Below, piece after piece: positions 46,504-60,680 of a DNA stretch of 64,000 bases. This stretch comes from Pterois miles (taxonomy: Eukaryota; Chordata; Actinopteri; Perciformes; Scorpaenidae), in NCBI GenBank assembly GCA_947000775.1, contig CAMQGK010000341.1, positions 6,352,501-6,416,500 on the forward strand. The letters are read 5' to 3'. Position numbers and translations under genes: made by a program. The notes beneath the pieces are model-generated. The model was given only the letters and a program-made list of their open reading frames with translations, was not told where the DNA came from and made no database searches. How positions within the stretch are numbered: position 1 is the first letter of the stretch; the number at the start of each line of letters is the position of its first letter.

Positions 46504-49500
46504 TATTGGATTATGATTGGTCATGTCAGAAAATCAATTGCTCCACTGACTGGATTGGCAATATTGTTTACATGCACTTCCCACATAGAGCCTCCATTCA
46601 TTTCTCCTTCCCTTTTCTAACAGCAGTTAGCCTTGACCTCCTGTACCCAATGAATTTCTGTTAAACTGGTCGAGAAGACATAATACAACACATAATATGG
46701 AGCGAGGCTTTGTGTGTGGTGTAGAAACTGATGGCCAAAATTGTCTCGCATTATAACCCCCTTTCATTCCATCTTGCTCGCTCACTTTGTTCCTCTCTGT
46801 CCACTCTGTGGCCGGGCTGAGCGATGGGCGGTTTTCTAGAGAAGCACTCAGCCGAACAAAATGATTCCACACCGACAGACAGTGAGGGGAGCAACTTTTG
46901 AAAGGCAAGGACAGCCTATGAATTTGTGTTTGTGTGTGTGTATTCATTACGTGATGTGTTCCTGCACTTTCCGTTTTAGCGCCTCAGATTGACTTTTTGT
47001 TAGGAGTGGCCATTTTGTGAGTCTCACTGCTTAAATGGCCTTGGCGGTTGGGTTAAATCATTTAGAATGACTTGGGGTGCAATTACGATTCAGGGTCAAA
47101 TTTGAGGTGGTAGTGATGGATAAAGGAAGGGGTTAGGATAAAGGCCAGCGGGTAAGGATGCGTTTGTGCGAATGAACCGGGCCTTTTATCAGTAGAGAAA
47201 AGAGACAAATAACGTCTTTATCTCCTGATCAGTCTTCTCCACCAACTACCAAACCCCTGTCAGAGCTCATGGGTGACTGCCTCCAAAGAGCCAGGACTGT
47301 TTGTTTAAATGTAAAGGTAATCAGGTCCGGCATGCCGCAGGGACCCACACAGCCGGAGAGAGACAGATGGGTTGATCCCTGGGGAGGGGTACAAGGACGG
47401 GACATGCCAAGTCCTGCACCCTCTTTCTATCTGCTGGGGAAAGTTATCCATCTCAATTGAGTACGCTAAAAGTGGAAGTAAACGATGTGTTTCTGTTTAA
47501 AGGTGGTATCTGTAGCCATGTTGGAACTTGAAGAGCGGTGTCTTATTGCTATTCGGTGACATTAAGCAACCTCCTTTCAGAATACTACACAAAATGTTGA
47601 AACACCCTTTAAAATAGAAAAAAATGTAAACAGAATGAAAACTGCACTACAGCGGTCAGTAGAGACTTATTTTTACAGTAATATATTTGTCTGATCGAGT
47701 GATTAAGGTTGAAATGGTAAAGGCAGCAAATCTAACTGGACAGCAGCACGCTGGGGGATAAGCTGAACTGACAAGGATATTTTATACTGTATGCTCACAA
47801 CTGGGAGATGCACAACGCTACCACCTCTCAAGAGCAGATGTTATAGCATTTGAGAGCCATAAACCCCCTCATCTGATTTTCTCTGATGGTTCAGGAATTC
47901 AATCTAGTCAGGGCGCTACAGTGCAAGCATTTTTCTCATAATGCGAGGGAAAGATTATTTGGGTGCACTGGTGTAAATATTTTAAAGTTCTGACACTCTT
48001 ATTAGCAAAGCTCAGAGTACAAAACATTTAGCAGCTTTTCATTTTCAGCCAGCACTTAAAATCTAAGACACCAGGTCACATCAGCTGTCGCCAACTAACG
48101 TTAACTCCATGACTGTACTGTTGTGTTGACGTCTGTTTCCCCTCCCTTACACCATACCATTAACCTCCACAGCTTGTTATGGTTAAGTTGTGTTTCAAGA
48201 TAACTGGTTAGGTTAAAGTTGGGTTGAGTTTAAACATCACAAAAAAAGACTAGTTGAGGTTAGAGAGACGCTTTGTCTCAGATTAAGGAGAACACAAATC
48301 GATGGGCCAACAGACTTTGACACAAAGCAGGTGTCCATACTCAGCCAAAGACTGTTCATGAGCTTTAAGAGGAGTATTCACTTGTAAAGCCATCAGCTGA
48401 TTGCATCACATTCATTTCAGTCAAACTTTTCCAGCTAAAATGTAATTCTTCTCACATCTATAAATTCAGTGGATCAACTTTTCATTCTGAATAAGCACCT
48501 TCAGTATTTGGAGCAAGGAGCTTTTGGGAAACAAGGTGTACCAAAGTCAGAAGGCTATTGTTATAAACATCAATGTGTAAACACTTACGAAATCAAGATT
48601 GACATCTACTGCTGCTATGTATATTAATCTTAATTTATATGCTGAGCATCTTTGGCACAAAATTTGTTAGGCTGAATTAGGTTCTATCTGTTATCTACAG
48701 TCCATAAACAAAGCAGAGACTCAGATTCATTCCCTGCTCAGGTAGACCTTTTGAGTTTTAATTTTTCATAGTTTTGTCAAATTTCAAAAGTTGAATACTA
48801 AACATAAAAAGGTTCACTAAGAGCTTTGAAATGATAAACATTAAATAAATGGATTCAATACTGGATTCAGATTAAATAAAATGCTTAAACTCCAACCCTA
48901 ATTTCAACAGCCTATAAAGAATTAAACTCTACACTGTTTGAAAAGGGATGCATTTATGAAGCACAATTCATGCCTGTCCTCTGTTAGGTCCCGACTACAT
49001 TGTTTGTGCCCCTAAAATAAATCTCAGCATAGAGCCTGCTGGTGGCTTTCCAACTGGGCAGAAGGAATTACCCCGTTCACAGGGAATGATGAGATTAAAA
49101 CTGTTGAGAAAGCAAACTGGGATTCATAGGTATACGTATGAACAGACAGTAAAGATACTGAACATGTATATTCTTATGAACTGGGTGGCCCTTGAGGGAA
49201 AATCATATTGCCAAAATAAGAAAATTAACTACCTGATGAAAGACAGTGAAAGGTAAATGATAACAAAACCCGTTTGCTTTCCCTCCTACAGAATATCTTG
49301 TTCTCATACATAATTTTTTCTGTTCTTCCCCACTTCTCTTTTTTAAAGAAGTAATTTTTTAAAATAGAATTAAATGCAAATTAGAGTCGAGCTGATTATC
49401 ATATAAACGGCTGATGCCTGGAGGGGCAAGACACTCTGGCTTTATTTATTTATTTAGTCATATTTTTCACAGTTCCCCATACAACTCTGACTTTAATCAG

Positions 49501-50418
49501 TCCACACTTTCTTTTAAAGACATAGGGGAATCTGGGACCAGTTGAAGAGATGCGTGTGTCTGAATTTGTGTATGTAGGCAGCTTGTATTTGTCCTTGTAC
49601 ATATGAGAAGTATGTGACCAAGAGCAGAGCAAGAGTACACATCCATGTACCTGTACAGCTTCATTAGTGTCATGTAAACTGGTGCTGTACGTTGTTCAAT
49701 TAGCCGGGCACTGCTTGTTTTTGTTGCTCCGTGTTTCTAATCCTTTACTATTCACATCGAGGGCAATCACCTGTGAAGGTACACATCTGGAACAGCATCA
49801 CAAAGCTCCATAATCCAGCAGTGAGCAGTGACTTTATACAGAGGAGGAGAGGCTTTTTATGGCAGCTGGATTATTCTTGCAGTACAAGTGGTCTGATGTG
49901 GATTCACTGGAAATGAGGGAAACAAAGTTGAGGCAATTACCTGGAACTAACGCAGAGGGGAGAGATGAGGTGAAGGACTGGGATTTAGACACATACAAAG
50001 TAGAGTGTCTGAGCAACACACAAGTAAATAAACACACTTTCAAATGAGCATTCTGTGCTCGGTGCTAATACTTGGGTGAAGGGTTGATTATCTTTTTATC
50101 TCTTTATTAGACAAGGCACTGTAGCCAAAGCAGCTAATCTATGCGAAAAAACCTGCTAAGATGTGACTTCTGGCAGTATTTTGTACTATTTCTGACATTA
50201 AGGCTTTTCTTCCTTTGACATGGACAGTTAGCGATGCGCTCATTTCTTACCATCTCAACTACTGTAATCGCCAGTGTCACAGGAGTGAGACTACACAGAT
50301 CCTAAAAGAGACTGTATTCTTCCCTTTTGGTGGTTTTGGTCTTTTAAACAGTTTTGCAGTTTATGCGTAGGGTACAGATCCCACGTGAACCGGCCTGGCT
50401 GCTATTCTGCCTTTCAAA

Positions 50419-50575
50419 GGTTGTAGCGGGCTCAGTCTTGCGAGAGTGAAGATACTGGTATCATATAAAACTAGAAAGCCTCAGGGATCGATTGGTGTCA
50501 GCCATGTCATGTCTCGCATAGCCATTTTCAAAGGGGTCGATTAACCTCTCACTTAAAGATATATGAATGAAAACT
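50419..50575 (+). repeat. Fragment of the 14061-15408 repeat family
   Basis: GGTTGTAGCGGGCTCAGTCT and GTGAAGATACTGGTATCATA are the reverse complement of the 15240-15320 region, and CATTTTCAAAGGGGTC continues the same element. It is truncated on both sides. Confidence 0.65.
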
Positions 50576-51995
50576 CTGAGATGAACTGAGTGGAACCTGT
50601 ATCTTATTTAATGAAACATGTTGTCAAACTGCTTAATTTGCAGTTGAAAAAAGGTAATAAATCATAATATATAGCGTTATCTTATCGCAATATCACATAA
50701 AATTTGTTTTTTTGTTTAAAATCGTGATCGTGATTGTATATCATGACTTAAGCATTGTGGTAATATTGTATCATGGGGCTTCTGGTGATTCCTCCTACCT
50801 GATAATCAGACAGAATAGCATTTTGGTTTTTACTGTTACTTAGTCTGACACTGTTCATATTTGTCGTTTACTGTTTGAGGGTATTTTGATTAAACAATTT
50901 AGCAGTGACTCACATATCCATCTCATCACCGCAAGCTTCAGTAGATATCAGTTAACTTGATGTTCTTTGTTCTTTCAATTCAAGTCGACTTCAAATAGCT
51001 GCATTGATCCCATTCATTGTTGTATTTTTGTGGCTATTTTTCTGTCACCATTTTTTTTGCCACTGGCACAGAATAACATGGCATCCCCCTTCTCAGTGAC
51101 ACCTTTATAGATCTGTTTGGTTCAACCTTGTATCTATTTGAATTCCTTAAAAAACAAACTAAAAAAAACTGAAGATCTGGGCAGCAATTCTGAGGTCTGG
51201 AAACAGACTAGTTTGCTCTCACAGTCTAAAGATATGCAGGTTAGATGTGTCGGGGAAGCACAGGGCCCAAAAACTTAGCAGTCTTACATGTCAGTTGTCC
51301 TGGTTGAAGCTCCGGTGTCTGCCTCGATTCTTTCTACTGTGCTTTAACAAAGGAAAGGTTTTAAAGTGATATCTAAATAAACATTGCTTGATGTGACAAC
51401 TTCACTGCACCAACCATGGCACCTTGTTATGTAACACCAACAGTATTTGGGGCCGATGACCAAGAGAAGCTGGATGTTATGCAGCACATTTTCAAACAAA
51501 CTATGCTGCCCAAGTTGCTGTTGAGGCCATCTCAGCAACATCACATGGGATTCAATTCACTCTGTTGTTTTTCAGTAGATACACTGCTTTCCTCTCCTCC
51601 CTCCTTGTGTCCCTGTGTGTGCTTGTATTCAAGCCTTTTGTGTGTTTTCCCTTCAGTGTCAACCTTGTACCCCTGAGTTTTTTTGTTGCGCAGTCTGGTA
51701 CTACACCGCACTCTATATCAACGTCTCTTTCTATCTGCAGCCTCGGGCACGGGGTATCGCGAGGGCAGATGGGGCTCCACCTTCCAAGAGTCTAAATGTC
51801 TCAGGTGTCTCCGCAGACACAGACACATTCAGAAATATACATGCTTCCGATCCAATGCATAATTCAGACTTCAAGCAATTGCAGACATATCTGAGTACAT
51901 ATATCCAGGCTGCCTTTCTCTTGCACTATGACCCCAGGTGCCTTTAATTTTCCATGCATTATTGCAGTGCTTCAAGAATGCCAGAGTTTACTCCC

Positions 51996-52001
<6 letters not shown>

Positions 52002-52026
<25 letters not shown>

Positions 52027-52028
52027 TG
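52002..52028. repeat. (TG)n microsatellite
   Basis: Short TG array of about 27 bases. Confidence 0.9.
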
Positions 52029-53489
52029 CTTAGACTCATCACTCATCTCTAACTTTCAGTGGGGGCCACAGAGCATTAAAAATGCCTCCATCTGCTTGCC
52101 AGCTAAGGAACTTTAATATGATCTGGGGTGTTTCATGGGCAAAATAACAACGAACACTGAAATATGCATTAGTATGCAGGCTTTTTATTTTTCAAAAACT
52201 GTAGAGAGCGAAATAAGGAGTGGAAGAGGTAACAGGCAGACAGATCAGCCTGGTATTCTGAACAATTACAATAAAAAATATTCTGCCAAAAAATATTTGA
52301 ATCTACACTTCAATAAGTATTTTTAACGGCATTTAAGCCTTTAATAGCCATCTGTTCTGGTCAGAGTTGGTAATACCTCAGCTGATGCTAGCAACAGAAA
52401 CAGTAAGCATGGCCATGCCAGTAAAAGCATATTTGACACATTTGCCTCCTCTGCACCGTGTAGGAATGTGAACTGGATTACAAAAACAAGTTCAACACCA
52501 ATGTAAGGAAATCTCCTTCATCCAAAGTACTGATGCCAGCTGACTGTGGACTATTAAAGGTAAAGAGATATAATATTTTCCAAGTATTTGTCTGTACATG
52601 ATATGTGTAAATTATGACAGATATGTGTTGTAGCTGCTGAGTAGAATTTCAATGAGAAAGTGTATTGTCATCACAGCCCACTCCGTTGATCGCACCGAAT
52701 ACTATAATACTGAAACTAAAAAAGTCAGATAGAAAGACAAACAGATCTGCCTGTTCACAGAAACCACGGCACTACTGGGGTCCGTTTGCAATCACTTCAT
52801 GTAGCTCTGCAGCAGAGGAGAGAGAGACAGCAAAGCAAAGAACTGCATGTAGGAAAAAGACAAGACAAAAACACTTGCACTATCAATCTATTACAGCAAA
52901 ATGTACCGAAGGTTTACAAGGTTTAGGTTGTGTCCATAGTCTATGATGATAGAGCTGGAAATAAACACTGGCGAACCAATGACACTAATGCAGAATGGCA
53001 ACGTGTATAATCATCTCCTGTGTAAAGTGATCATTACATGGCAATTTGGTACTTCCTACAACAAAGCAAATATCCCAACCTGTTATTTCCATCGTTTCAT
53101 TCCTCTTTCACTTCTCTCTTTATCTCAATTAGTAGAATGTGACGTTGTCAAATTAAATTACATCTCGTTGATGAGACATGACACCAGTTATGGAGTGCTC
53201 AATGAGAGAGAGTGTCGAGGACTGTCTGTGTCGCTGACGGTCTCAATCCCCTTTGGTCATGCAACATCATTTCATAATAGCATTTTATTGATTCATTTGT
53301 AGTAACTGCTGAAATTTCGCCTAAGGTTTGTATTATAAGTAGCTCTCAGCTGCCTCACTCTGTATTACAATCCAATAGCCTCTTTCCTTTCAAAATCTCT
53401 TATAAGCACTGTCTCAATTTCCTTTCCTCTGCTGCCTCCCTTTCTTCTCCTTTTCCCTTTTAACCTACCTTTTCTATAAGCCGGGTCCC

Positions 53490-53506
53490 GGGGGGGGGGG
53501 GGGGGG
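53490..53506. repeat. (G)17 homopolymer
   Basis: A 17-base G run after GGGTCCC. Its length is unreliable in most assemblies and it may form G-quadruplex structure. Confidence 0.95.
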
Positions 53507-53860
53507 CACAGAGGAAAGACTGGAAGTAAGGGGGAGCACATTGCACAACTCAATTATACATCAAAGCACTTATGTTGGGGACACCACAGCAGGGGGAGCC
53601 GAGACAGAGGTGGAGAGGACAGCTGAGGACAAAAGGGGTTTCATGTGGATGAGGAGGGACCTTGGTGACAGTTGCTGATATCAGTGTTAGTCTGTTACTA
53701 TGGGGAAAACAGATCCTTCTTACTCAAGAAGAGAAATATTGACTCTTCTGTTTCTGTCTGACACATAACGATTTACAGAAAGCTAATGACCAATAACGAC
53801 TTCTACCTCAGGGTCAAACCCATGATTTTTCCAATCGCTGAAATAATATTTAAGACCCAG

Positions 53861-54373
53861 CCCTGTCTCCTAAAAATGACATTGCCATACTAATATACTG
53901 CATTCTCAATTACATTTGGAAGGAAACATAATTTATTGTGAATTATGGTTGTCTGTGACATATCACAGTTAGTCCACGGGCAGCTGCAGCAAGTGACGTA
54001 GTTGCATCAAACAATAACGGCATTGAAATTCATGTGGTATAATAATGAGTACAACAAGCGAGAAAGTCCCCCGCTGGGCAGGCGGGTGATGTGGTGGATG
54101 GGTCAGACAAACCGAACGTTCCCCAGGAGACCGATGTTCGTGTCCCGTGTGAAACATCATGTTTTTTAAAATTTCTTTTACTTAAATCTAACCTAGTATT
54201 TTTGCTGCCTAAACCTAACCAAGCAGAGTTGTTTTTTTTTTTGTTTTGTTTCAATTTACAATGTTAACCATGTGTTTAAAACTACAACCTTTATCTGTGA
54301 CAAAATACTCCTTCAAAACATAATTGAGAATGCAGGTTAGTTATGTGGAAACGTAATTTTGTAGGAAGCAGGG
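53861..54373. mobile_element. MITE with terminal inverted repeats of about 52 bp
   Basis: The left arm 53861-53912 begins CCCTGTCTCC and ends CTGCATTCTCAATTA. The reverse complement of 54321-54373 begins CCCTGCTTCC and ends with the same 15 bases; overall identity is roughly 80 percent with one gap. The interior has GCAGCTGCAGCAAGTGACGT, TTATACCACATGAATTTC (minus) and CCTAAACCTAACC. It has no coding sequence. Confidence 0.8.
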
Positions 54374-55464
54374 TTGCCCTCAAAGACGACTCAAGAATAA
54401 GGCCAGAGGTGGAGGACTACAATCAGGACAGACAAGGAAGAAGCAGTGATGATACAGTTGGCAGCATCACCCACGAAGTCCTTGGACCCCTGGAAGACAC
54501 TAATTGATATGCCTGTTTTCTTTTCAATGATTTTAGCCCAGCTTTTGACGTTGAGAGTCAAGTCTCAAAACAATGAAGGAAGATTCCTGGACACACATTG
54601 CCTCTGCACATTGTACTGTCTATTCAAAGATTCAGTCAGAAAATCCTACAGAGAAAACAATGCAGAAAACTGAAAGCCCCGCCAACAGCCACTATGGTGC
54701 TGGACAATATACTGAATTTACAAAATATGATGAACTGCTTTTTTTTTAGCCTTACTAGCAGTGAAGCCAAAATGTGAAAGTTGATGGTGCTACTATTAAA
54801 ATCAAACTGGTTCAGTCTATGAGGAGCATAAATGTGCAGAGGTGAATCTCTTTGCAATCAGTGATATGAGTCTTTGTGCATAGCTGACATTTTGGGCTTG
54901 GAGTCACACAAGAGGAAAAGTCCAGAAAGTGCCCAAAAGACAAAGGGTTGAACCTCTGGGGGACATGAATGCCTAAATAAATATCAAGGTCATCTTCCAC
55001 TTCAATATAGATTCTTGTGTGTATGTATGGGCTTAAGGTGGCACTAGAGAAAGGTGTTGTGATGTCTTCCTGGGAACCAGTTTTAGAAGGACCGAATATT
55101 ATATCCATGATCAGTGCCCTCCGCTAGTGAGGTAAAAAATCCAGCTTGTTCTATAAGAGGAAGTGCCAATGAAGACACCGCTAGACACCATTACACTGAC
55201 TAGAATGACAACTTGAAGATGCTGCAAAGATTTGACAAAGATGGGCTGTAAGTTGGAGCTTAAACATCTGCTTGCCACCTTAATTAGTTTGAGAGGTTGT
55301 CATGTATGCATGCTGCAACATAGCTCTGTGCAACCTGGGATCTGAGGTGTGAATTGAACAGTAAAAGCAAAAAAGAACATATTTTAAAAAGCATGGCTTT
55401 TAACTATCATATGATTCCAGTGGGAGTGCAATATTGTGTAGACTCTTTATTTTTTAATTAACGA

Positions 55465-55745
55465 TATTGACACCGGCATCACATGAAACTAAACAAACCT
55501 AAAGCATCCATTGGCACCAATCATATCATACTGGCTTGTCAGGAAGGAGGCTAAATAACGCTTCAAATTTATGCCAAATTTTGGCAAGAAAAAACTGGCA
55601 TGGTGATTTTCCCAGGGGCCCCTTGACCTCTGACCTCAAGATATGTGAATGAAAATGGGCTCTATGGGTAGCCACAAGTCTCCCATTATTTTTTAAATCA
55701 CATGCAGTTTAGGACAAAAAGCATGCAGTATTTTGAATATATGTG
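55465..55745 (+). repeat. Fragment of the 14061-15408 repeat family
   Basis: CATCCATTGGCACCAATCAT, GGAGGCTAAATAACGCTTCA, CCTTGACCTCTGACCTCAAG and GTGAATGAAAATGGGCTCTA are internal blocks of this widespread element. It runs into the 55740-55900 segment shared with 22430-22650. Confidence 0.65.
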
Positions 55746-56747
55746 TTATTTTTGCTTATTCTAAAATAGTGTATTTCTGCTGTATTCTTTATACTATGAC
55801 AGTTAAATGAAAAAAAAAAAGAAAATATATCGCCTTGCTTACAGTATGACAGCACATTGAATCATTCCCCCAATGTGCCAATACACAACCTTCGAGTCCA
55901 AGTCAGTCATGCTTTCTATAGAAGATAGTACAAAGTAGGATTCAAGTTATTCATATTTTACAGTAAGCTTTTGTATATGTATCACTGGTCCCAACAGTAG
56001 TCCTATTTTTTCTCCTATACCTCTCTATAATACATCATTTTTCTTTAATGCCTTCTCTCTACCATCTCAACTGTGGAAGTGACAGCCCAAACAGATTTGA
56101 GTAAATTGGAAAGGCTATAAAGCTCTATTAAGGAAAATCTAGCTACGGTCTGAGGAACACTGAGGGGGAAAACAGACGAATGGGGAGTGAGGTGCATATG
56201 GAGACACAGAGAAAGACACAGGGAAAGAGGAATTTGTAGAATGCGAAAATGGAGCCCTGGTGAGGTTGAAGGCACGACTTTTAGCTGAACAACGTTTTTC
56301 CGCACATTAATTTCTTTCTTCTTTCAGCAGAGTTTTGTTCCTATAACAGTGGTGTCATACACACAGCAAAAAGAGGTGAGAGCTAGCACTCTGTCCCTCT
56401 TTCTGTCTCCCACACAAACACAATCACACAAGCTGCTGCAAAATATGGAGGGACTGACAAGATGCACAACGGTCTTCAGTGTTAGCAAAACCTTGTCAGA
56501 ATTCACAATTCTGCCAAGTGAGTGTTAGAGGGAAGGAGAGCACCAAAGGCAGGGTGGGGGTGGGGATGCTGGGGTGGGACCCACACACTTGAAAGAAAGG
56601 GAGAGGGAACGACAGGTTGATTTATTCAAAGAGTGAGGAGTGGGTGAATCAAACTTTAATGGCTTTTGGGAGTGCAAGCCGTTCTCTCCCCCTTCAATCT
56701 TACCCCTCTCCCTCACTCAGTCTTTTCTTGTGTGCTCCCACCTTACT

Positions 56748-56782
56748 CCCCCCCCCCCCCCTCTCTCTCTCTTTCTCTCTCT
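56748..56782. repeat. (C)n-(CT)n compound simple repeat
   Basis: About 13 C followed by a CT array with one TTT interruption. Confidence 0.92.
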
Positions 56783-57439
56783 GAAATACACTTTTTGATG
56801 GTCACTCACAAACACAAGCCTTAGCTCTTTTTTGACAAACAGGGCCCATCGCTGCATAGCACGCAAATCAAGGTGCTCTTCATGCTCAGTGGGATAAAGT
56901 AAATGACAGCAAGATAAAGAGAGGAAGAGGAGGTGATTTAACTTCACGAGTGGCAGCATACATGATGCCTGGGCAGTATTTGTTGCATTAACCCCTGGAC
57001 TGGAAAGGATGCGCGGAGAAAATTGTTCTAGAGGGACAACATCCTCTGACAACTCATTTAAGCAACCACTTGTCCTGAAAGGCTCACTGAAGTCTGCAAA
57101 TGAATCATCAGTCCTGGAACTGAATTGCTACACTCACTCATTTGAAATTGTGCGATCCACACAGTATATAGTATACAGTATATCTATAGTGAATATCTAA
57201 AGATGGAAAGTGACACACCTCCAACAGCTGGTGAAACATCCTGGGCCTGTAAATAGACAGACCATATGTACTGTATTTGTGCTGTATAAAAAATGGAGGA
57301 ATTCGTGTCGGAGATTATTCATATAGAGGATGATCATGTGCTATGGTCATGCTGTCAGACGTAATCATACAGGCAGATGGAGAAAGATATACTTCAACTT
57401 AAATTAAACACTTAAATTTGTCAGCAGGAAAACAATGGA

Positions 57440-57747
57440 TTGCCTACTCCATGTAGGGAATGTCTTTACCCCGAGTGAAGGAGTTTGAGTACCTCAGAGT
57501 TGCCAAAAGGCAAAGCTCTCGCTCTACCGGTCACTCTTCATTCCTACACTCACCTATAGTCATGAGGGCCGGGTCATGACCGAAAGAACTAGATCGCGGG
57601 TACAAGCGGCCAAAATGCGTTTTCTCAGGTTTAGGCATCTGGTATGGATGCCCCCTGGGTGCCTCCCTAAGCAGGTGATCCAGTCGTGACCAGGTGGGTG
57701 GAGGCCCCGGGGAAGACCCAGGACTAGGTGAAGAGATTATGTCTCCA
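57440..57747 (+). repeat. L2/Maui-type LINE 3' fragment
   Basis: GAAGGAGTTTGAGTACCTC, GGCAAAGCTCTCGCTCTACC, GGTCATGACCGAAAGAACTA, ACAAGCGGCCAAAATGCG and CCCCGGGGAAGACCCAGGAC are the C-terminal reverse transcriptase region of the teleost LINE also seen reversed at 1580-1770. It is frameshifted and cut off at 57747 by a SINE. Confidence 0.85.
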
Positions 57748-57916
57748 CTGTACATCAAATTTGACCTCTGCTTTTAACTCATCCTTAGGAATAGTGAGCT
57801 GCTGGGAGCAACTTGGGGTTCAGTTTCTTGCTCAAGGACACAGAACTGCGGGGAGGTCAAAACGGCAAACCGGTGGTTAAAGGACAACTGTACTCACTGA
57901 GCTACAACTGCCCGAA
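57748..57916 (-). repeat. tRNA-derived SINE inserted in or beside the LINE
   Basis: The minus strand reads CGGGCAGTTGTAGCTCAGTG (A box), CCTTGAGCAAGAAACTGAAC, and the 3' end GTTAAAAGCAGAGGTCAAAT TT. The B box is degraded. It joins the LINE fragment directly at GTCTCCACTGTACATC. Confidence 0.75.
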
Positions 57917-60553
57917 GGCTTAAATTTATAGGGGTGCTAGTTTTTTTGTAATTTGTTTTTTAAGCAACACTAGCCCCTCAAAAAAAAACCCTTCCTGTTT
58001 CATGGCAATAATGCTCCTTCACAGCAAAGGTGTTTCACAAAAGCTCAACAGCTTCTGCGTCTGGCATTGTGAAGATCTCAACATTTTGCTGACCAAATCT
58101 GAGACGAATCAGTTTAACTGTCTAAGAGCAGTACACCAAAGTATTGTGACTGTTACTAAAGTTTAAAAGCAAAGAGACAGCCACTCTCGCCATTTTGGAT
58201 TCAAAATGCTTATTATATTTATAATACTTTTATTGTTCAACACAGCCTTTTCTGTAGAATATGATAATAGAATAGAAATATTTTTTCACTTCTGTACATC
58301 ACCTTCAGTCCAAAGTGGCAGAAATGTTCATATAATTAAGAAGAATATATACGTCTTGTGCTGTTACTTCCTGTTGTCTTGATGTCTTTAGGCTGGGACA
58401 CTCATCAAACCCCAGTCACAGTCAACAGAACTACCAACAGTTTCAACACTTCTTGAAGCATTTTCTTTTTAACTGATTTCAGGGGTAGCTTCTTATGCCA
58501 TCAAAAACTGGAGAAAGTGTCTACAGCAAACGCTTCAGTAAAGGATATTTTTTGAAAAACCACAACTTTTACTCAGAACTGGCACCAAATCTATGTAGGA
58601 GAAAGTTATAAACGGAGCCTGAGGTGAGTAAAATATTGACTGCTTCCCATTTAACCTTCTCACTTTATCCATTTTTTCCTCCCTTTCTCCCTAAATCCCT
58701 CCATCCTTCCCTATGGGGCTCAGGGTCTTAGTGTCAGGCAGAATTCTCTTTGAGGCCTGCGCCTGTCAACCAGTCACCACTCAGCTCAGTAACCACTAGA
58801 TTCAATTACACTAGACCAGGACAGATGATGCTGAAATCATTATGGGCTAAATCCAACTTCTAGGAGGAGGCGTGTGTGTGTATTTCATACAAAAGGTGTG
58901 TGTTTGTATGCCTTCTATGTGCAGGATGACTGTGTTAGAGGTTAAGTCACAAATATTTCATGACTGTAATTTCAAAATAAATGTAGAAATTTCACAGAGA
59001 GCCCGGCAACTGCAGTGATATTAGTCATCCATATACTGTAGGTGCTGCTTTCGAGCTGAAATATCTGTTATATACCTGGTAAACAAATTACCTTTTGGAG
59101 TCCGTAACCTGCTGAGATACAGGGCAGAAGGTGATAAAAGACTAGGGATTGAATTTCAGCTTCAGAAGTGAAAAAAAGGCAAAGAAGAAAAGGAATATAA
59201 CAGATTCATCTATGTTCTACCTGACAGCGACAGAGGGCACATCAAATAGCAGATGCCTCTGTTTTGCTGCTAGAGCCCACATCAAGCACTAAGCAGCCCA
59301 TTCACAGGCATAATAGGAGCTCTCAAACACCCTCTGCCAATATTATCTCAAATATGAGTGCATTTGTGTGTGTGTGCGCGAAATACTGTCATGCTATTCA
59401 TCTCAAAATTGTTTAGAGGAAGTAGTCACCAAAAGTCGGGGGCTAAAATCACGCTGGTTTGATTTCTTCTCTTCTACTCAACTGTTATCATCGAGCCTTT
59501 GAGCAGTGGACCTAGTTCCCAAACACAAAATTATTCAACTGATAAAAGCCACTGAGCCACATTTCTGTTCTGGGCAGCACGCCACTGAAAAAATACTTCA
59601 TTGAACATTAGTTTGAATTGTTTTAGGAACAAATAACCTCAGGTTTCTGATGAGCGTTCCTGTTACTATGCGTCTACTGAAGCCAGATACAGAAACTTGT
59701 ATTTATCAGACCAGACTAAAGGGCTTTTCTTTCTCTGACTTTCAGCTGAGGTGTGGGCAGCCCGCCCCTATGACATCAGCCGTAGTTCATCAGAGCTTAC
59801 TGTAGGTTAGAGAGGGACATTGAGATATGGCTGATAGAAAATAGAGGCTGAGGAGGGATTTGCTCACCTGCCTGACATACCTGAGAGAGAGTAAACAGAT
59901 AGAGTTAGGATATCTTATCACCTGGAGCCTCCTGCCTGTCTGCCAGTACATTTAATCCATCTATGTGCATTAAAGCGCTGGTCTGAAGTCAGGCTATACA
60001 ATCTTGTGTGCATCATTACTGCGATATCGAAGGCAGGATTCCACTGCACCTCATATCTACTGTAGCTAGGGATGAATGGGAGTATTGGCAAGAGGATGAA
60101 AAGGAGATTGTATTTATATGGTGAAAATCTACAAGTGGAGGGGCTCAACCAAAAAAAATCTAATTTAAGATGACAAGAAAACACATATGGATAATATCTA
60201 CAAACTATGACTAAATACATGTGGTGAATATGTATGATCCAATAAAGACAAAAAGAAAATGTGCTTTGACAACATTTAAGTGCTAGCCCAAGAAACGGGC
60301 ATTTAATTCCAGGCACACACTACACAGGAATCAAGCTGATTTTGGGCCTCGTTCCCCCTCCCAACATGCAAAGCACAGCACAGATTTGTTTGGTTCTGAT
60401 GATTATCTTCCCAGATATTCCTGTGGTGTGCGGTATGTTAAGAGTGTTTTTTACATCCCCAGATCGGCTCAGAAGTCCATCCTGGCCACGCAAATTTCAT
60501 ATCACAAATCACAAATATTAAACGTTCAGTATTTAAAATTGGATTGTCTCTTC

Positions 60554-60680
60554 TGTGTGGATGTTTGCATGTTAGCGTGGGTTTTCTCTGGGTTCTCCAG
60601 CTTCCTCCCACAGTCCAAAGACATGCAGGTTAATTGATGACTCTAAATTTCCTGTAGGTGTGAATGTGAGCGTGAATGGA
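60554..60680 (+). repeat. SINE/L2-tail fragment
   Basis: GTTAGCGTGGGTTTTCTC, CCTCCCACAGTCCAAAGACA and GTAGGTGTGAATGTGAGCG match the central part of the 774-1057 element. Head and tail are missing. Confidence 0.8.
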
